Shown here in pieces: positions 34,153 to 42,516 of a stretch of 64,000 nucleotides of DNA. The translations under genes were made by a program, and so were the position numbers. The stretch covers positions 124,001 through 188,000 of the forward strand of contig JAGYJM010000002.1 of the NCBI GenBank assembly GCA_018402085.1, given 5' to 3'. This stretch comes from Flavobacteriales bacterium (GTDB lineage: Bacteria; Bacteroidota; Bacteroidia; Flavobacteriales_D; Sanyastnellaceae). Within the stretch, counting starts at the first letter, position 1, and every line of letters starts with the position of its first letter. The notes under the pieces are model-generated. The model was given only the letters and a program-made list of their open reading frames with translations. It searched no databases and had not been told where the DNA came from.

Positions 34153-34160
34153 CAAAAGTA
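34153..34160 (-). promoter_or_regulatory. Promoter -7 element TACTTTTG before the isomerase operon
   Basis: The minus strand reads TACTTTTG, a full TAnnTTTG match, 30 bases before Met34123. It supports that start site. Confidence 0.6.
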
Positions 34161-34175
34161 CAATAATGAAGGGGA

Positions 34176-35651
34176 TCAGCGAATGCTATAGTTTGGTGCT
34201 TCACGCGTGATGAACACATCATGCGGGTGGTTTTCTTTTACGCCGGCGTTTGTAATTCGAATGAATTGCGCCTTGCGTAATGAGTCAATACCTGGTGCGC
34301 CGCAATAGCCCATACCTGCACGAAGGCCACCTATGATCTGGTACATGACTTCCTGTGCAGTGCCCTTGTAAGGCACCCTGCCGCTGATGCCTTCCGGAAC
34401 AAGTTTTTTAATGTCGTCTTCTGTGTCTTGAAAGTAGCGGTCTTTTGAGCCTTGTTGCATCGCTTCAATAGACCCCATACCGCGGTATGATTTAAAACGG
34501 CGGCCTTCAAAAATGATCGTTTCACCCGGGGATTCTTCCACCCCGGCGAGCATAGAGCCGACCATAACAGTATGAGCGCCCCCGGCGAGTGCTTTTACAA
34601 TGTCGCCTGTGAAGCGAATGCCTCCGTCAGCGATCACCGGTACGCCCGTTCCGTCAAGGGCTTCAGCAACATTCATCACGGCCGTAAGTTGAGGCACACC
34701 TACACCTGCGATCACCCGTGTGGTGCAGATAGAGCCCGGACCGATGCCTACTTTTACAGCGTCAGCGCCATGATCCACCAGAGCTTTGGCAGCCGCTGCT
34801 GTGGCGATGTTTCCGCAGATGACCTCAAGGTTTGAGAACTTGTTTTTAACGGCACGTAAGGTGTCTAACACGCCGCGGCTGTGACCGTGTGCTGTATCGA
34901 CAACGATTGCGTCAACTCCTGCTTTTACAAGAGCCTCTGTGCGCTCGATGGTGTCTCCTGTCACACCCACCGCAGCAGCCACACGCAGTCTGCCGAACTC
35001 GTCTTTGCATGAATTTGGAAACTCACGCACTTTCAAGATATCTTTATAGGTAATAAGCCCCACCAGCAAATTTTCAGCGTTGACCACCGGAAGCTTCTCA
35101 ATCTTGTGATTTTGAAGAATGGTCTGCGCCTTCGAGAGATCGGTGCCCTCGTGAGCTTTAATGATGTTCTCGCGTGTCATCACTTTCTGAATGGGGCGCT
35201 CCATATCTTTTTCAAAGCGCAAATCACGGTTCGTGACGATACCTGTCAGTTTGCCTTCTGAGCTGACGACCGGAATGCCTCCGATTTTATTTTCCGCCAT
35301 GAGGCGCAAGGCATCTCCCACTTTGGCGTTTTCATGAAGGGTGACCGGGTCTTGAATCATTCCGCTCTCAGAACGTTTCACTTTGCGCACTTCGTTGGCC
35401 TGCTCCTGAATTGACATGTTTTTATGCACCACGCCAATACCTCCCTGACGAGCCATTGCAATGGCCATACGTGCACCCGTGACGGTATCCATTGCGGCAC
35501 TGATGACCGGAGTGTTCAGTTTGATGTTGCGTGTGAAGTGTGTTGTGATGTCAACTTCGCGCGGTAAGATCTGTGAATATGCGGGTAGGAGGAGCACGTC
35601 GTCATAGGTTAGACCTTCGCCTATGACTTTGTCGGATGCCTTGAATGCCAT
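34176..35651 (-). CDS. guaB: IMP dehydrogenase
   Basis: GuaB oxidises IMP to XMP with NAD, the rate-limiting step to GMP. The 491-residue protein has the catalytic loop [10 protein letters not shown] with Cys309, the IMP-binding [10 protein letters not shown] segment (about 345-355) and the flap motif GYCGAPG near residue 460. Paired CBS domains (about 97-210, with the [17 protein letters not shown] and ITYKDILK pattern) can bind nucleotides and regulate the enzyme. A TACCTTTA sequence at 35687-35694 resembles a weak -7 element. It is transcribed alone, 52 bases upstream of the isomerase unit start. Confidence 0.97.
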   Translation of the reverse strand: MAFKASDKVIGEGLTYDDVLLLPAYSQILPREVDITTHFTRNIKLNTPVISAAMDTVTGARMAIAMARQGGIGVVHKNMSIQEQANEVRKVKRSESGMIQDPVTLHENAKVGDALRLMAENKIGGIPVVSSEGKLTGIVTNRDLRFEKDMERPIQKVMTRENIIKAHEGTDLSKAQTILQNHKIEKLPVVNAENLLVGLITYKDILKVREFPNSCKDEFGRLRVAAAVGVTGDTIERTEALVKAGVDAIVVDTAHGHSRGVLDTLRAVKNKFSNLEVICGNIATAAAAKALVDHGADAVKVGIGPGSICTTRVIAGVGVPQLTAVMNVAEALDGTGVPVIADGGIRFTGDIVKALAGGAHTVMVGSMLAGVEESPGETIIFEGRRFKSYRGMGSIEAMQQGSKDRYFQDTEDDIKKLVPEGISGRVPYKGTAQEVMYQIIGGLRAGMGYCGAPGIDSLRKAQFIRITNAGVKENHPHDVFITREAPNYSIR

Positions 35652-35718
35652 AAATATCAGTGCTTAAAGGAAGCGAAAAATTGGGGTAAAGGTACAAAAT
35701 TTTGTTGCCCTATCTGCC

Positions 35719-37827
35719 TTAATCAAGACCGAAGATGAGCATGGTCAATGTACCTCGTTCTTCGTAAATCCTGCCTGCTCCGTCAGCCACTGATATATGG
35801 AAAGCATACATTCCTTCGGGAACAAGCTCGTTGTTGAAGGTGCCGTCCCATCCTTTCTCAATATTCGTAGTTTCGAAGATCACATCGCCCCAGCGGCTGT
35901 AAATCACCATGCGGTAATTGTTGAAGTCTGCAAAAGAGATGACCGGCTGAAAGGTGCGGTTAACGCCGTTGACGACGAAAGCGTTCGGAACCCAGATTAC
36001 GGGTGATTGCGTGAGGCAAAGTTCATTGCTGAGTGATACTTCTTCGATAAACTGATCGTTGGAGCCTTCATGCGCCACAATAAAGTAACAGAACTCACCT
36101 TCCGTAAATAAGAGGTCACTGACGTCATCTTCGTAGAATGTGACACCACCGGGTACGGTCGTCACAAGCGAGGGAGTTACTTCGTTGTCAATTCTTCTGA
36201 AGATTGAATAATAGTCAACACCGGCAGACCATTCTTCGTATTCATTCCAGAAGAGTGTGTTGACGAGTCGGTCGTTATTGACAATGCCTTCAAGAAGAAT
36301 GGTTCTCCCAAAATTTGATGTGTCTACAATGTCATCACATGAGTTCATCACTTGCACACGGTAGTCATAGTTTGTAAAAGAAGTCTCTAAACCACTATCG
36401 AAGAAAAGCAACTCATTCTGGCCTAGTGCTTCCTGCGCATCAATGATTTGATAGCTCTGCTGGTTTGCTTCTTTGCGTTCCAGAATGAATTCGTGAATGG
36501 TACCGATGTTCGGGTCTGTAGCAACGATGATGGAGGTCTCGTCGGGGCCATCAACAGAAACGGCTCGCACTTCTGTGTACGCCGGAGCATTCGGGTAAAA
36601 AAGCGTTGCTGTGCGGTTATTTGAGCTCGAGGTGTGCCCCCCGGAGTTTGCAAAGGCTCGAACCCGGTAGCGGTAAGAGCTTCCGAGTGTTGCGTCACTG
36701 TGTAAGAAGGTGTTTTCGTCGCCATTTACAATGCCGAGAACTTCTGATGGTTCAAAGTTACCGGAACCCGGTTCCGGCTCTTCGGCGGCATATATTTCAT
36801 AAAATGCCACACCGTCTGTCCACCCGGAGTACTGCGACCAAATCAGGGTAACTTCATCTGTGCAGGGTTGCCATTGGTGGGTTAAAAAAATCGTGCTGGC
36901 ACATTGAAGACTGGCTGCACCGGGATCGGGGTTGCCCGGACTTGTGAAGCAGCTGTCAAATGCTGCGATATTATACCCTTCAGAGCTCAGGTTTGCATCA
37001 GATTCAGGATTGACCCAACTTGTTATTTGCTCGTCATAGATCGTGTCAAGGGCCATGGGGTTGAGCCCGGGGATACATTCGTAAATAATGTACCCACTCA
37101 CGTCAGGTTCAGGCGGAATGGCCCACGAAATTACGGCATCGTTGGTGAGGCTGTCAACAGAAACACTGCTGATCTCAGGGGGAGAGGGGTCTATTTGATC
37201 CTGGTAAGTACCTCCGTCAATGTTGGAGAAGCTGTTGCATGTGCCTCCTGCACTGTAACGCACCTGAAAATCCAGATCAACTTCGCAGATGTCTACCTGG
37301 TGAGTGTATGTGTTGATGCCGGAGCTCAGCGGCGTCTGGAGAATTGGAGACCAGGTGCCTTCAGGATACTCCATCAGTAGTGCAAAGTCACCCGCCATTT
37401 CTGCAATAATACCAAAGACAGGGTAATTCCAGGAGAGTTCAACTGTGCCGGGTTGGAGTCCGTTGTCAGCTTGCAAAAAAACGGAGCATAAGGTGTCACT
37501 CGATGCAGAAAGTTGCCCTCCACCGTCATTGCTTCCCGCGAAAACGAAAAAGCAGTGTGTACCGTCATTGCCATCCACTCCTGTGGCTGTAAAATTTGTG
37601 TTATTGTAATTGGCTACGGTGCCGATCTCGACACTGACGTCAGTTTCAATCAGCTCGTGGATGACGTAATTGGTGAAATTGCCATTGGGGTCGTTGGGCG
37701 CACTCCAGTTGATCGAAATGCTGCCGTCAGCGTTGACAACAGCGCACTCTAGCTCCGGAGCATCAAGTTGCGCATAACCGTTTGTTATGAGCAGCATGAA
37801 TACAAGAGAGCTTAAAAGTTTCCTCAT
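35719..37827 (-). CDS. Secreted multi-domain protein with type B T9SS (gliding-associated) sorting domain
   Basis: I start it at Met37827 (MRKLLSSLVF), 702 residues, because the promoter element at 37854-37861 would place the transcript start next to the first ATG at 37842. A signal peptide ends NGYAQ. The body holds several fibronectin III-like domains (recurring PxxxSWxxP and YxVRA patterns). The C-terminal domain of about 90 residues begins VWVPNAFVVNG and contains VIYSRWGDVIFET, GWDGTFNNELVPEGMYAFHI, the gliding-motility C-terminal (CHU_C, T9SS type B) signature. It is exported through T9SS to the surface. Ligand unknown. Confidence 0.88.
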   Translation of the reverse strand: MRKLLSSLVFMLLITNGYAQLDAPELECAVVNADGSISINWSAPNDPNGNFTNYVIHELIETDVSVEIGTVANYNNTNFTATGVDGNDGTHCFFVFAGSNDGGGQLSASSDTLCSVFLQADNGLQPGTVELSWNYPVFGIIAEMAGDFALLMEYPEGTWSPILQTPLSSGINTYTHQVDICEVDLDFQVRYSAGGTCNSFSNIDGGTYQDQIDPSPPEISSVSVDSLTNDAVISWAIPPEPDVSGYIIYECIPGLNPMALDTIYDEQITSWVNPESDANLSSEGYNIAAFDSCFTSPGNPDPGAASLQCASTIFLTHQWQPCTDEVTLIWSQYSGWTDGVAFYEIYAAEEPEPGSGNFEPSEVLGIVNGDENTFLHSDATLGSSYRYRVRAFANSGGHTSSSNNRTATLFYPNAPAYTEVRAVSVDGPDETSIIVATDPNIGTIHEFILERKEANQQSYQIIDAQEALGQNELLFFDSGLETSFTNYDYRVQVMNSCDDIVDTSNFGRTILLEGIVNNDRLVNTLFWNEYEEWSAGVDYYSIFRRIDNEVTPSLVTTVPGGVTFYEDDVSDLLFTEGEFCYFIVAHEGSNDQFIEEVSLSNELCLTQSPVIWVPNAFVVNGVNRTFQPVISFADFNNYRMVIYSRWGDVIFETTNIEKGWDGTFNNELVPEGMYAFHISVADGAGRIYEERGTLTMLIFGLD

Positions 37828-37853
37828 GAATAGGTTTGGCATAGGTCGGAGTG

Positions 37854-37861
37854 CAAAATTA
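37854..37861 (-). promoter_or_regulatory. Promoter -7 element TAATTTTG before the type B T9SS gene
   Basis: The minus strand reads TAATTTTG, a full TAnnTTTG match, 27 bases before Met37827. It helps choose that start. Confidence 0.5.
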
Positions 37862-37947
37862 CAGCTTCATACTGTAAACGAAGAATTAACCGCTTCATTT
37901 CATTGTCTTCACCATAATAACAACGAAAGCGGCTTCAGGGTTGCCTG

Positions 37948-38901
37948 TTAAAAGCTGAATCTACCTCCGAGATGATGAGCTCCGGCTTCTCGATATTCGG
38001 CAATTATTTGCTCAACCACCGCAGCGGCAGGCATGATTTGGTGAATGCGGGCAGCAACCTGTCCTATTTCCAGTTCACCCTGTTCGAGGTCGCCTTCAAA
38101 CATCCCGCGCTTTGCGCGGCCTCTGCCCAAAAGCTGACGGAGGTCGTCAGCCGAACGATGATTTTCATAGGCCTTTACTATGTCTTGGTAAAAACCATTA
38201 TTCAGGAGTCGCACCGGGGTCAGTTCTTTCAACGTAAGCTGTGTATCGCCTTCGTTCGCTTGAGTAACCCTTTTTTTGAAGGAGGAGTGCGCTGAAGATT
38301 CTTCGGTCGCCACAAAGCGACTGCCGATTTGAACGCCCTCAGCACCCAATGCAAGTGCTGCATGCATTGAGCGTCCATCTGCAATGCCACCGGCCGCGAT
38401 AACTGGTATTTGAACGGCGTCAGCTACCTCAGGAACAAGGCAAAAAGTGGTGGTTTCTTCACGGCCGTTGTGCCCACCTGCTTCAAAACCCTCAGCAACC
38501 ACAGCGTCAGCACCGGCGGCCTCAGCCTTTAAAGCGAATTTTTTACTCGAGACCACATGCACCACTTTAATACCGGCGTCTTTCAAAAAAGAAGTATATG
38601 TTTTCGGATTGCCGGCACTTGTGAATACTATCGGAACACGATGTTTAAGGATTAAACCAATGTGATCTTCAATTTGTGGGTACATCAAGGGTAAATTCAC
38701 GGCGAAGTTGCGCACGCCTGAACCCCGACACTTTTGCAAGTGCTCATCCAATACCTCCGGATACATCGAGCCGGAACCAATGATGCCCAGGCCTCCGGCC
38801 TTGCTCACGGCTGCTGCCAGTCGCCAGCCGGAACACCACACCATACCCGCCTGGATCAAGGGGTAGCGGATGTGGAGAAGTTTGCAGATGCGGTTTTTCA
38901 T
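37948..38901 (-). CDS. Nitronate monooxygenase-like (2-nitropropane dioxygenase family) flavoenzyme
   Basis: I start it at Met38901 (MKNRICKLLHIRYPLIQAGM), 317 residues; the longer frame to 38976 adds an unconserved stretch. The TIM-barrel FMN family signatures are PLIQAGMVWCSGWRLAAAVSKAGGLGIIGSG (about 14-44), EGFEAGGHNG (about 150), PVIAAGGIADGRSMHAALALGAEGVQIGSRFVAT (about 178-210). Members oxidise propionate 3-nitronate or act as enoyl-ACP reductases (FabK-like), so the substrate is uncertain. Dispersed palindrome copy 11 (38101-38119) lies in its 3' third. It stands alone between a T9SS gene and a divergent barrel gene. Confidence 0.88.
   Translation of the reverse strand: MKNRICKLLHIRYPLIQAGMVWCSGWRLAAAVSKAGGLGIIGSGSMYPEVLDEHLQKCRGSGVRNFAVNLPLMYPQIEDHIGLILKHRVPIVFTSAGNPKTYTSFLKDAGIKVVHVVSSKKFALKAEAAGADAVVAEGFEAGGHNGREETTTFCLVPEVADAVQIPVIAAGGIADGRSMHAALALGAEGVQIGSRFVATEESSAHSSFKKRVTQANEGDTQLTLKELTPVRLLNNGFYQDIVKAYENHRSADDLRQLLGRGRAKRGMFEGDLEQGELEIGQVAARIHQIMPAAAVVEQIIAEYREAGAHHLGGRFSF
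38101..38119 (-). repeat. Dispersed GGATG palindrome, copy 11 (3-base loop)
   Basis: On the minus strand: stem CCGCGC/GCGCGG, loop AAA, with GATG completing GGATG. It encodes RAKRGMF in the nitronate monooxygenase-like gene. Confidence 0.65.
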
Positions 38902-39001
38902 TGGGTGCTGAATTGAGGTCAATGAACAAAAATCAAAAAAATGCGTATCCTCGCATAAGTAAGGCGAAAGGTACATTTCTGCTGATCAGGCGCTAAAGCG
39001 T

Positions 39002-39031
39002 TTTGAAACTGCGATGAAAGGTGTATTTTTG
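39002..39031 (+). promoter_or_regulatory. Complete Bacteroidota-type promoter, TTTG-N18-TATTTTTG
   Basis: TTTG at 39002-39005 and TATTTTTG at 39024-39031 are 18 bases apart, the best promoter in the window against the TTTG-N(17-19)-TAnnTTTG pattern. Transcription would start near 39037, which places the GTG at 39040 at the message start and favours the ATG at 39058 for the downstream gene. Confidence 0.7.
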
Positions 39032-39057
39032 TCCATTAAGTGAAGCACCGGCTCACC

Positions 39058-40014
39058 ATGAAAAAACGAATACTACTAGCATTCTGCGCGGTTTTCGCAC
39101 TCACTTCCCAGGCTCAATACCAGTGGGAGTACGGGCTGATGCTCGGAGGAGCGAACTACCTCGGAGACATCGGTGGTAAAGAGCAGACGCGCCGCGATTT
39201 CATCTGGGACATGCACCTGAATCAGACCAATATCGCCATCGGCGCGTATGGTCGCTACAAGCTGTCTAAACGGATGGCCATCTTCGCGTCTTTCAATTAC
39301 ATGCAGATCAACGATACGGATGCTGAGACCACCAACCCTGCGCGTCGCGCAAGGAACCTCAATTTCCGCAACCGCATGTTCGAGCTTTCAGGTCGCGCTG
39401 AGCTTACCCTCTTCTATGATAATGATGTAGGCGGAAAGGGCTACTACAATCCCGATTTTCGCTTCTTTGTGTTCGGAGGTTTGGCGGTTTTCCGACACAA
39501 TCCGCAAGGGCAGATTCGCTGGGATCCAACCGATTCATTTGATGATACCTGGCATGACCTTCGTCCGTGGAGAACAGAAGGACAGACAGAAGATTACGAA
39601 ACTTTCGCGCTGAGTATTCCTGCCGGTTTTGGTCTCTACTTCACCTTTGATAAAGAGTGGAGAATCGGATGGGAGTTGGGCTGGAGAACAACCTTTACAG
39701 ATTATCTCGACGATATCAGTACCACCTACACTGATCCCGCCACACTTTCTACACCAGAGGCCATTGCCTTTGCAAGCCAGACCAATCAGCCGCTCATTCA
39801 GGAGATCAATGACCCTGATGCGGGCACGGTCTTCGATCACCAGTACGTAGAAGGTTTCCGGACCAAGCGTGGTGACCCAACCAATAACGACAGCTACCTC
39901 ACTACCCAGATAACAATCGGGAAAGTCATCAGGGGGCGCAGCCAGTTTTACAGAAAGAAATATTCGTGGCTTCGGAACCGTACCGGTTCGCGACGTTCAC
40001 GTGCGAAATTCTAA
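39058..40014 (+). CDS. DUF6089/PorG-like outer-membrane beta-barrel protein
   Basis: I use ATG 39058 (MKKRILLAFC), 318 residues, because the promoter at 39002-39031 leaves no leader for the upstream GTG. A signal peptide ends TSQAQ. The mature start YQWEYGLMLGGANYLGDIGG and FNYMQINDTDAETTNPARRARNLNFRN..FELSGRAEL match the DUF6089 pattern found in Bacteroidota, related to the T9SS-associated barrel PorG. The C-terminus is unusually basic (RKKYSWLRNRTGSRRSRAKF) instead of the usual terminal aromatic strand. Transcribed alone; a strong terminator follows at 40038-40066. Confidence 0.75.
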   Translation: MKKRILLAFCAVFALTSQAQYQWEYGLMLGGANYLGDIGGKEQTRRDFIWDMHLNQTNIAIGAYGRYKLSKRMAIFASFNYMQINDTDAETTNPARRARNLNFRNRMFELSGRAELTLFYDNDVGGKGYYNPDFRFFVFGGLAVFRHNPQGQIRWDPTDSFDDTWHDLRPWRTEGQTEDYETFALSIPAGFGLYFTFDKEWRIGWELGWRTTFTDYLDDISTTYTDPATLSTPEAIAFASQTNQPLIQEINDPDAGTVFDHQYVEGFRTKRGDPTNNDSYLTTQITIGKVIRGRSQFYRKKYSWLRNRTGSRRSRAKF

Positions 40015-40037
40015 GCGAATCATACATTGATTCACTG

Positions 40038-40066
40038 AAGCCGCTTCACAAAGCGGCTTTTTTTTT
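40038..40066 (+). terminator. Rho-independent terminator after the PorG-like gene
   Basis: AAGCCGCTT (40038-40046) pairs perfectly with AAGCGGCTT (40051-40059) around a CACA loop, followed by a run of T to 40066. It separates this gene from the convergent polysaccharide locus. On the minus strand the AAAAAA tract precedes the hairpin, so it works best in the plus direction. Confidence 0.9.
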
Positions 40067-40817
40067 AACCCTTTCGAAAGAATTGCCCCAGCTTGCGCAA
40101 GGGCTTGAGGGTGAGGGTGAACATACCCGGACTCAGGTCATTCATTCTCCAGGCTTTTCGGTCTTCTCGGTTTGCCCGGATGCGGTTTTTGATAGAAACA
40201 TTGCTTTCACCTCCTTCTCTCATGCGTGTGGTTACCCGCGGTAAATAAGCCAGCTTGATACCGTGTTTATGGATAAAGCGCAGCATCAGTTCATAGTCTG
40301 CAGCAGACCGTAATTCAAGGCTGTACGAGCCGAATTGGTCATAGCATTTTCGCTTAACGAAGAAGGTAGGATGGGGAGGCATCCAGCCACTTTTGAATAA
40401 GCCCGGGCGGTAGTCGCCCGCTTTCCAGTAGCGGATCACTTTGTCTGTTTTGTCACGGTCAACATAAACGAGATCTGCGTAAACAGCATCCGCTTCAGTT
40501 CGCTTGAATAATGATGAGACATCGCTAAGCACGCGCGAGTCTCCGTAAAAGTCATCGCTGTTGAGAATGCCAATCACGTCGCCCGTTGCGAGGTTTACCC
40601 CTTTGTTCATGGCATCATAGATGCCCTGGTCTTTTTCGGATATGATGACGTCAATGTGGTCACGGTATCGGGTGACAATGTCCATGGTGTGATCAGTGCT
40701 GGCACCGTCAATAACAATGTATTCGATGTCATTATGCACTTGCTCAATGACCGATTTGATGGTCGCCTCGATCGTATCAGCGCTGTTCCAGGCGATGGTG
40801 ATAATAGAGATTTTCAT
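40065..40817 (-). CDS. Family 2 glycosyltransferase
   Basis: This 250-residue GT-A enzyme has the GT2 layout: KISIITIAWNSADTIEATIKSV (1-23), IEYIVIDGASTDHTMDIV (about 32-49), SEKDQGIYDAMNKGV (about 60-74) and the DxD-type LNSDD (about 84-90). The acceptor region has GWMPPHPTFFVKRK and the C-terminal HGIKLAYLPRVTTRMREGG. It resembles the WcaA/colanic acid type. It is the last gene of the polysaccharide locus, overlapping the acetyltransferase gene by 4 bases. The sugar is not predictable. Confidence 0.92.
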   Translation of the reverse strand: MKISIITIAWNSADTIEATIKSVIEQVHNDIEYIVIDGASTDHTMDIVTRYRDHIDVIISEKDQGIYDAMNKGVNLATGDVIGILNSDDFYGDSRVLSDVSSLFKRTEADAVYADLVYVDRDKTDKVIRYWKAGDYRPGLFKSGWMPPHPTFFVKRKCYDQFGSYSLELRSAADYELMLRFIHKHGIKLAYLPRVTTRMREGGESNVSIKNRIRANREDRKAWRMNDLSPGMFTLTLKPLRKLGQFFRKG

Positions 40818-41371
40818 GCGTCAATGGTCCTTTTTCGAACAGCTTCGGCCGGGTTGCCCCTGTAGATGGTGTAGGGCTCAAGTATGCCTGAAGCCACGCT
40901 CTCTACTACGAGTACTGCATGACTCTTTACGACCGTGCCCGGTGTGACCATGGCCCTGGCCCCAATCCAGACGCCATTTTCAAGGGTAATGTCGCCTATG
41001 ATGAGGTCAAAAGAAGATTTCTTAAAGTCATGATTACCGCAGAGCAACATGGCACCTTGCGAAAGGCAACAGTGTGCCCCGATCTCAACCTCACCGAGGT
41101 TGTCAATCCAGCAGCGTTCGCCGATCCAGCTGTAGTCGCCAATGGAGAGCTTCCAGGGGTATTTGATATTGACTCCGGGTTTGATCACCACTCCATTTCC
41201 AATCTTTGCGCCAAATAAGCGAAGAAGGTGGCACTTTAACGCGGATAGCGGGAACAGTGGGTTTATGAAAAAAAGCACATTGCAGACATACCAAAGCGCA
41301 ATCCGTAAGCGGGACCCCGGGTTATACCATTCATTGTTGAAGGTGCTCAGATCTGTTTCTTGTTGCTTCAT
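40814..41371 (-). CDS. WcaF-like hexapeptide acetyltransferase
   Basis: This 185-residue protein carries the left-handed beta-helix hexapeptide repeats of acetyltransferases (IGNGVVIKPGVNIKYPWKLSIGDYSWIGERCWIDNLGEVEIGAHCCLSQGAMLLCG, about 55-112, and the later ENGVWIGARAMVTPGTVV). The N-terminal WYNPGSRLRIALWYVCNVLFF, with a hydrophobic stretch, matches colanic acid WcaF-type enzymes. It probably O-acetylates a sugar of the surface polymer. Overlaps of 4 bases on both sides join it to two glycosyltransferases. Confidence 0.88.
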   Translation of the reverse strand: MKQQETDLSTFNNEWYNPGSRLRIALWYVCNVLFFINPLFPLSALKCHLLRLFGAKIGNGVVIKPGVNIKYPWKLSIGDYSWIGERCWIDNLGEVEIGAHCCLSQGAMLLCGNHDFKKSSFDLIIGDITLENGVWIGARAMVTPGTVVKSHAVLVVESVASGILEPYTIYRGNPAEAVRKRTIDA

Positions 41372-42516
41372 TTGCGTCTTGAGAAAAGCTTAAGATTAGC
41401 ACTGATCGTATCGGGGTCATCTGCAATCCGCATCCCGCGCTTTTGCGCGGAGATCTGCCAGACCTTGTATTCATCATCATCCATATCGGCACAAAAATGC
41501 AAAGCTTCAACGAAAGCATTTCCGTCAAGCGGGAGGCTCCACCCGGCTCCGGATTCTTTGAGGTCTTGCCAGGGTGTTTTGTCACTGATAATGACTGGTG
41601 TGCCGCAGATCAGCGACTCTGCAATGGCGTGACCGTAGTTTTCTCCCAGTGTCGGGAGGTAGAAGAAATGATGCCTTGAAAGAATTTCCGGAATGTGCAC
41701 CGGGGCAATTTCACCGGCAAATGTAAGATGGAGAAAAGGTATGCTTTTGGCTGCCTTACGGCAGGATGAGGCGTAGTGGTTTTCATTTAAGGTGCCGTAG
41801 ATCACCCAGTTTACTTTTTCAACGCCTTCTAGTTTCGCGATGTATTCAATGCCTCCGAGAATATTTTTTTCGGCACTGACACGTGCCACGGTCACGAGGT
41901 CGAGTACACCTTTTTTCTTTGGTGGTGCACTGTGTTGTTGATCAGGCATTTGTGACAGGTTTGGAGCTACTCGTACGCGCACATCATTACCAAAAAAAGA
42001 GCGAATTTCTGTAGCCTCTGTTTCGTTCGTAGCGTGCCACGTCAGGCCTTTGAACCATCCGAGTTTCCTTGAAATAAAAAGGAAGAGCTTCTTTTTCGGA
42101 GCCTTGACCGAAAGCGCGCCACTTTTCAGCATGCCACGAGGTGCAAGGATTACTTTTTTCATCATCCCTTTGCGGCGAAAGTAGGCAAGAGGTCTGAGGG
42201 TGAATTCACGGCTGAACAGACTGTTAAAGTAGACATGCTCAAAGGGCTGTTCCATCCAGATTTTGTTCATTAATGCGGGGTTCATCGCGCCGCGCTCGAG
42301 GTACATGATGTGTTCATTCGGCCTTCTTTCGAGCCACTCTCCCGGCGGTATATCCGGATAAGGTTCACTGCTAAGGTGGTCATACCGCGAGGTGATGATC
42401 CAGAAATGGAAGGGCAGTCGGCCCACAAGATTGGCTACGGAACGAATCGGACCTCCCGCTTTGAATCCGGGTAAGTACCAATCAATGAACACCAGTATGT
42501 GCTTAGTCTTCGCCAA
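41368..42516 (-). CDS. Family 4 glycosyltransferase
   Basis: This 382-residue GT-B enzyme begins HILVFIDWYLPGFKAGGPIRSVANLV and has the C-terminal donor motif LVTVARVSAEKNILGGIEYIA (about 208-228) and FYLPTLGENYGHAIAESLICGTPVIIS (about 300-326, with the E-x7-E-type pair). It is a retaining glycosyltransferase acting at the inner face of the membrane. Dispersed palindrome copy 12 (41431-41450) lies near its 3' end. It overlaps the asparagine synthetase-like gene by 14 bases. Confidence 0.9.
   Translation of the reverse strand: MAKTKHILVFIDWYLPGFKAGGPIRSVANLVGRLPFHFWIITSRYDHLSSEPYPDIPPGEWLERRPNEHIMYLERGAMNPALMNKIWMEQPFEHVYFNSLFSREFTLRPLAYFRRKGMMKKVILAPRGMLKSGALSVKAPKKKLFLFISRKLGWFKGLTWHATNETEATEIRSFFGNDVRVRVAPNLSQMPDQQHSAPPKKKGVLDLVTVARVSAEKNILGGIEYIAKLEGVEKVNWVIYGTLNENHYASSCRKAAKSIPFLHLTFAGEIAPVHIPEILSRHHFFYLPTLGENYGHAIAESLICGTPVIISDKTPWQDLKESGAGWSLPLDGNAFVEALHFCADMDDDEYKVWQISAQKRGMRIADDPDTISANLKLFSRRK
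41431..41450 (-). repeat. Dispersed GGATG palindrome, copy 12
   Basis: On the minus strand: stem CCGCGC/GCGCGG, loop AAAA, with GATG completing GGATG. It encodes SAQKRGMR near the end of the GT4 gene. Confidence 0.75.
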
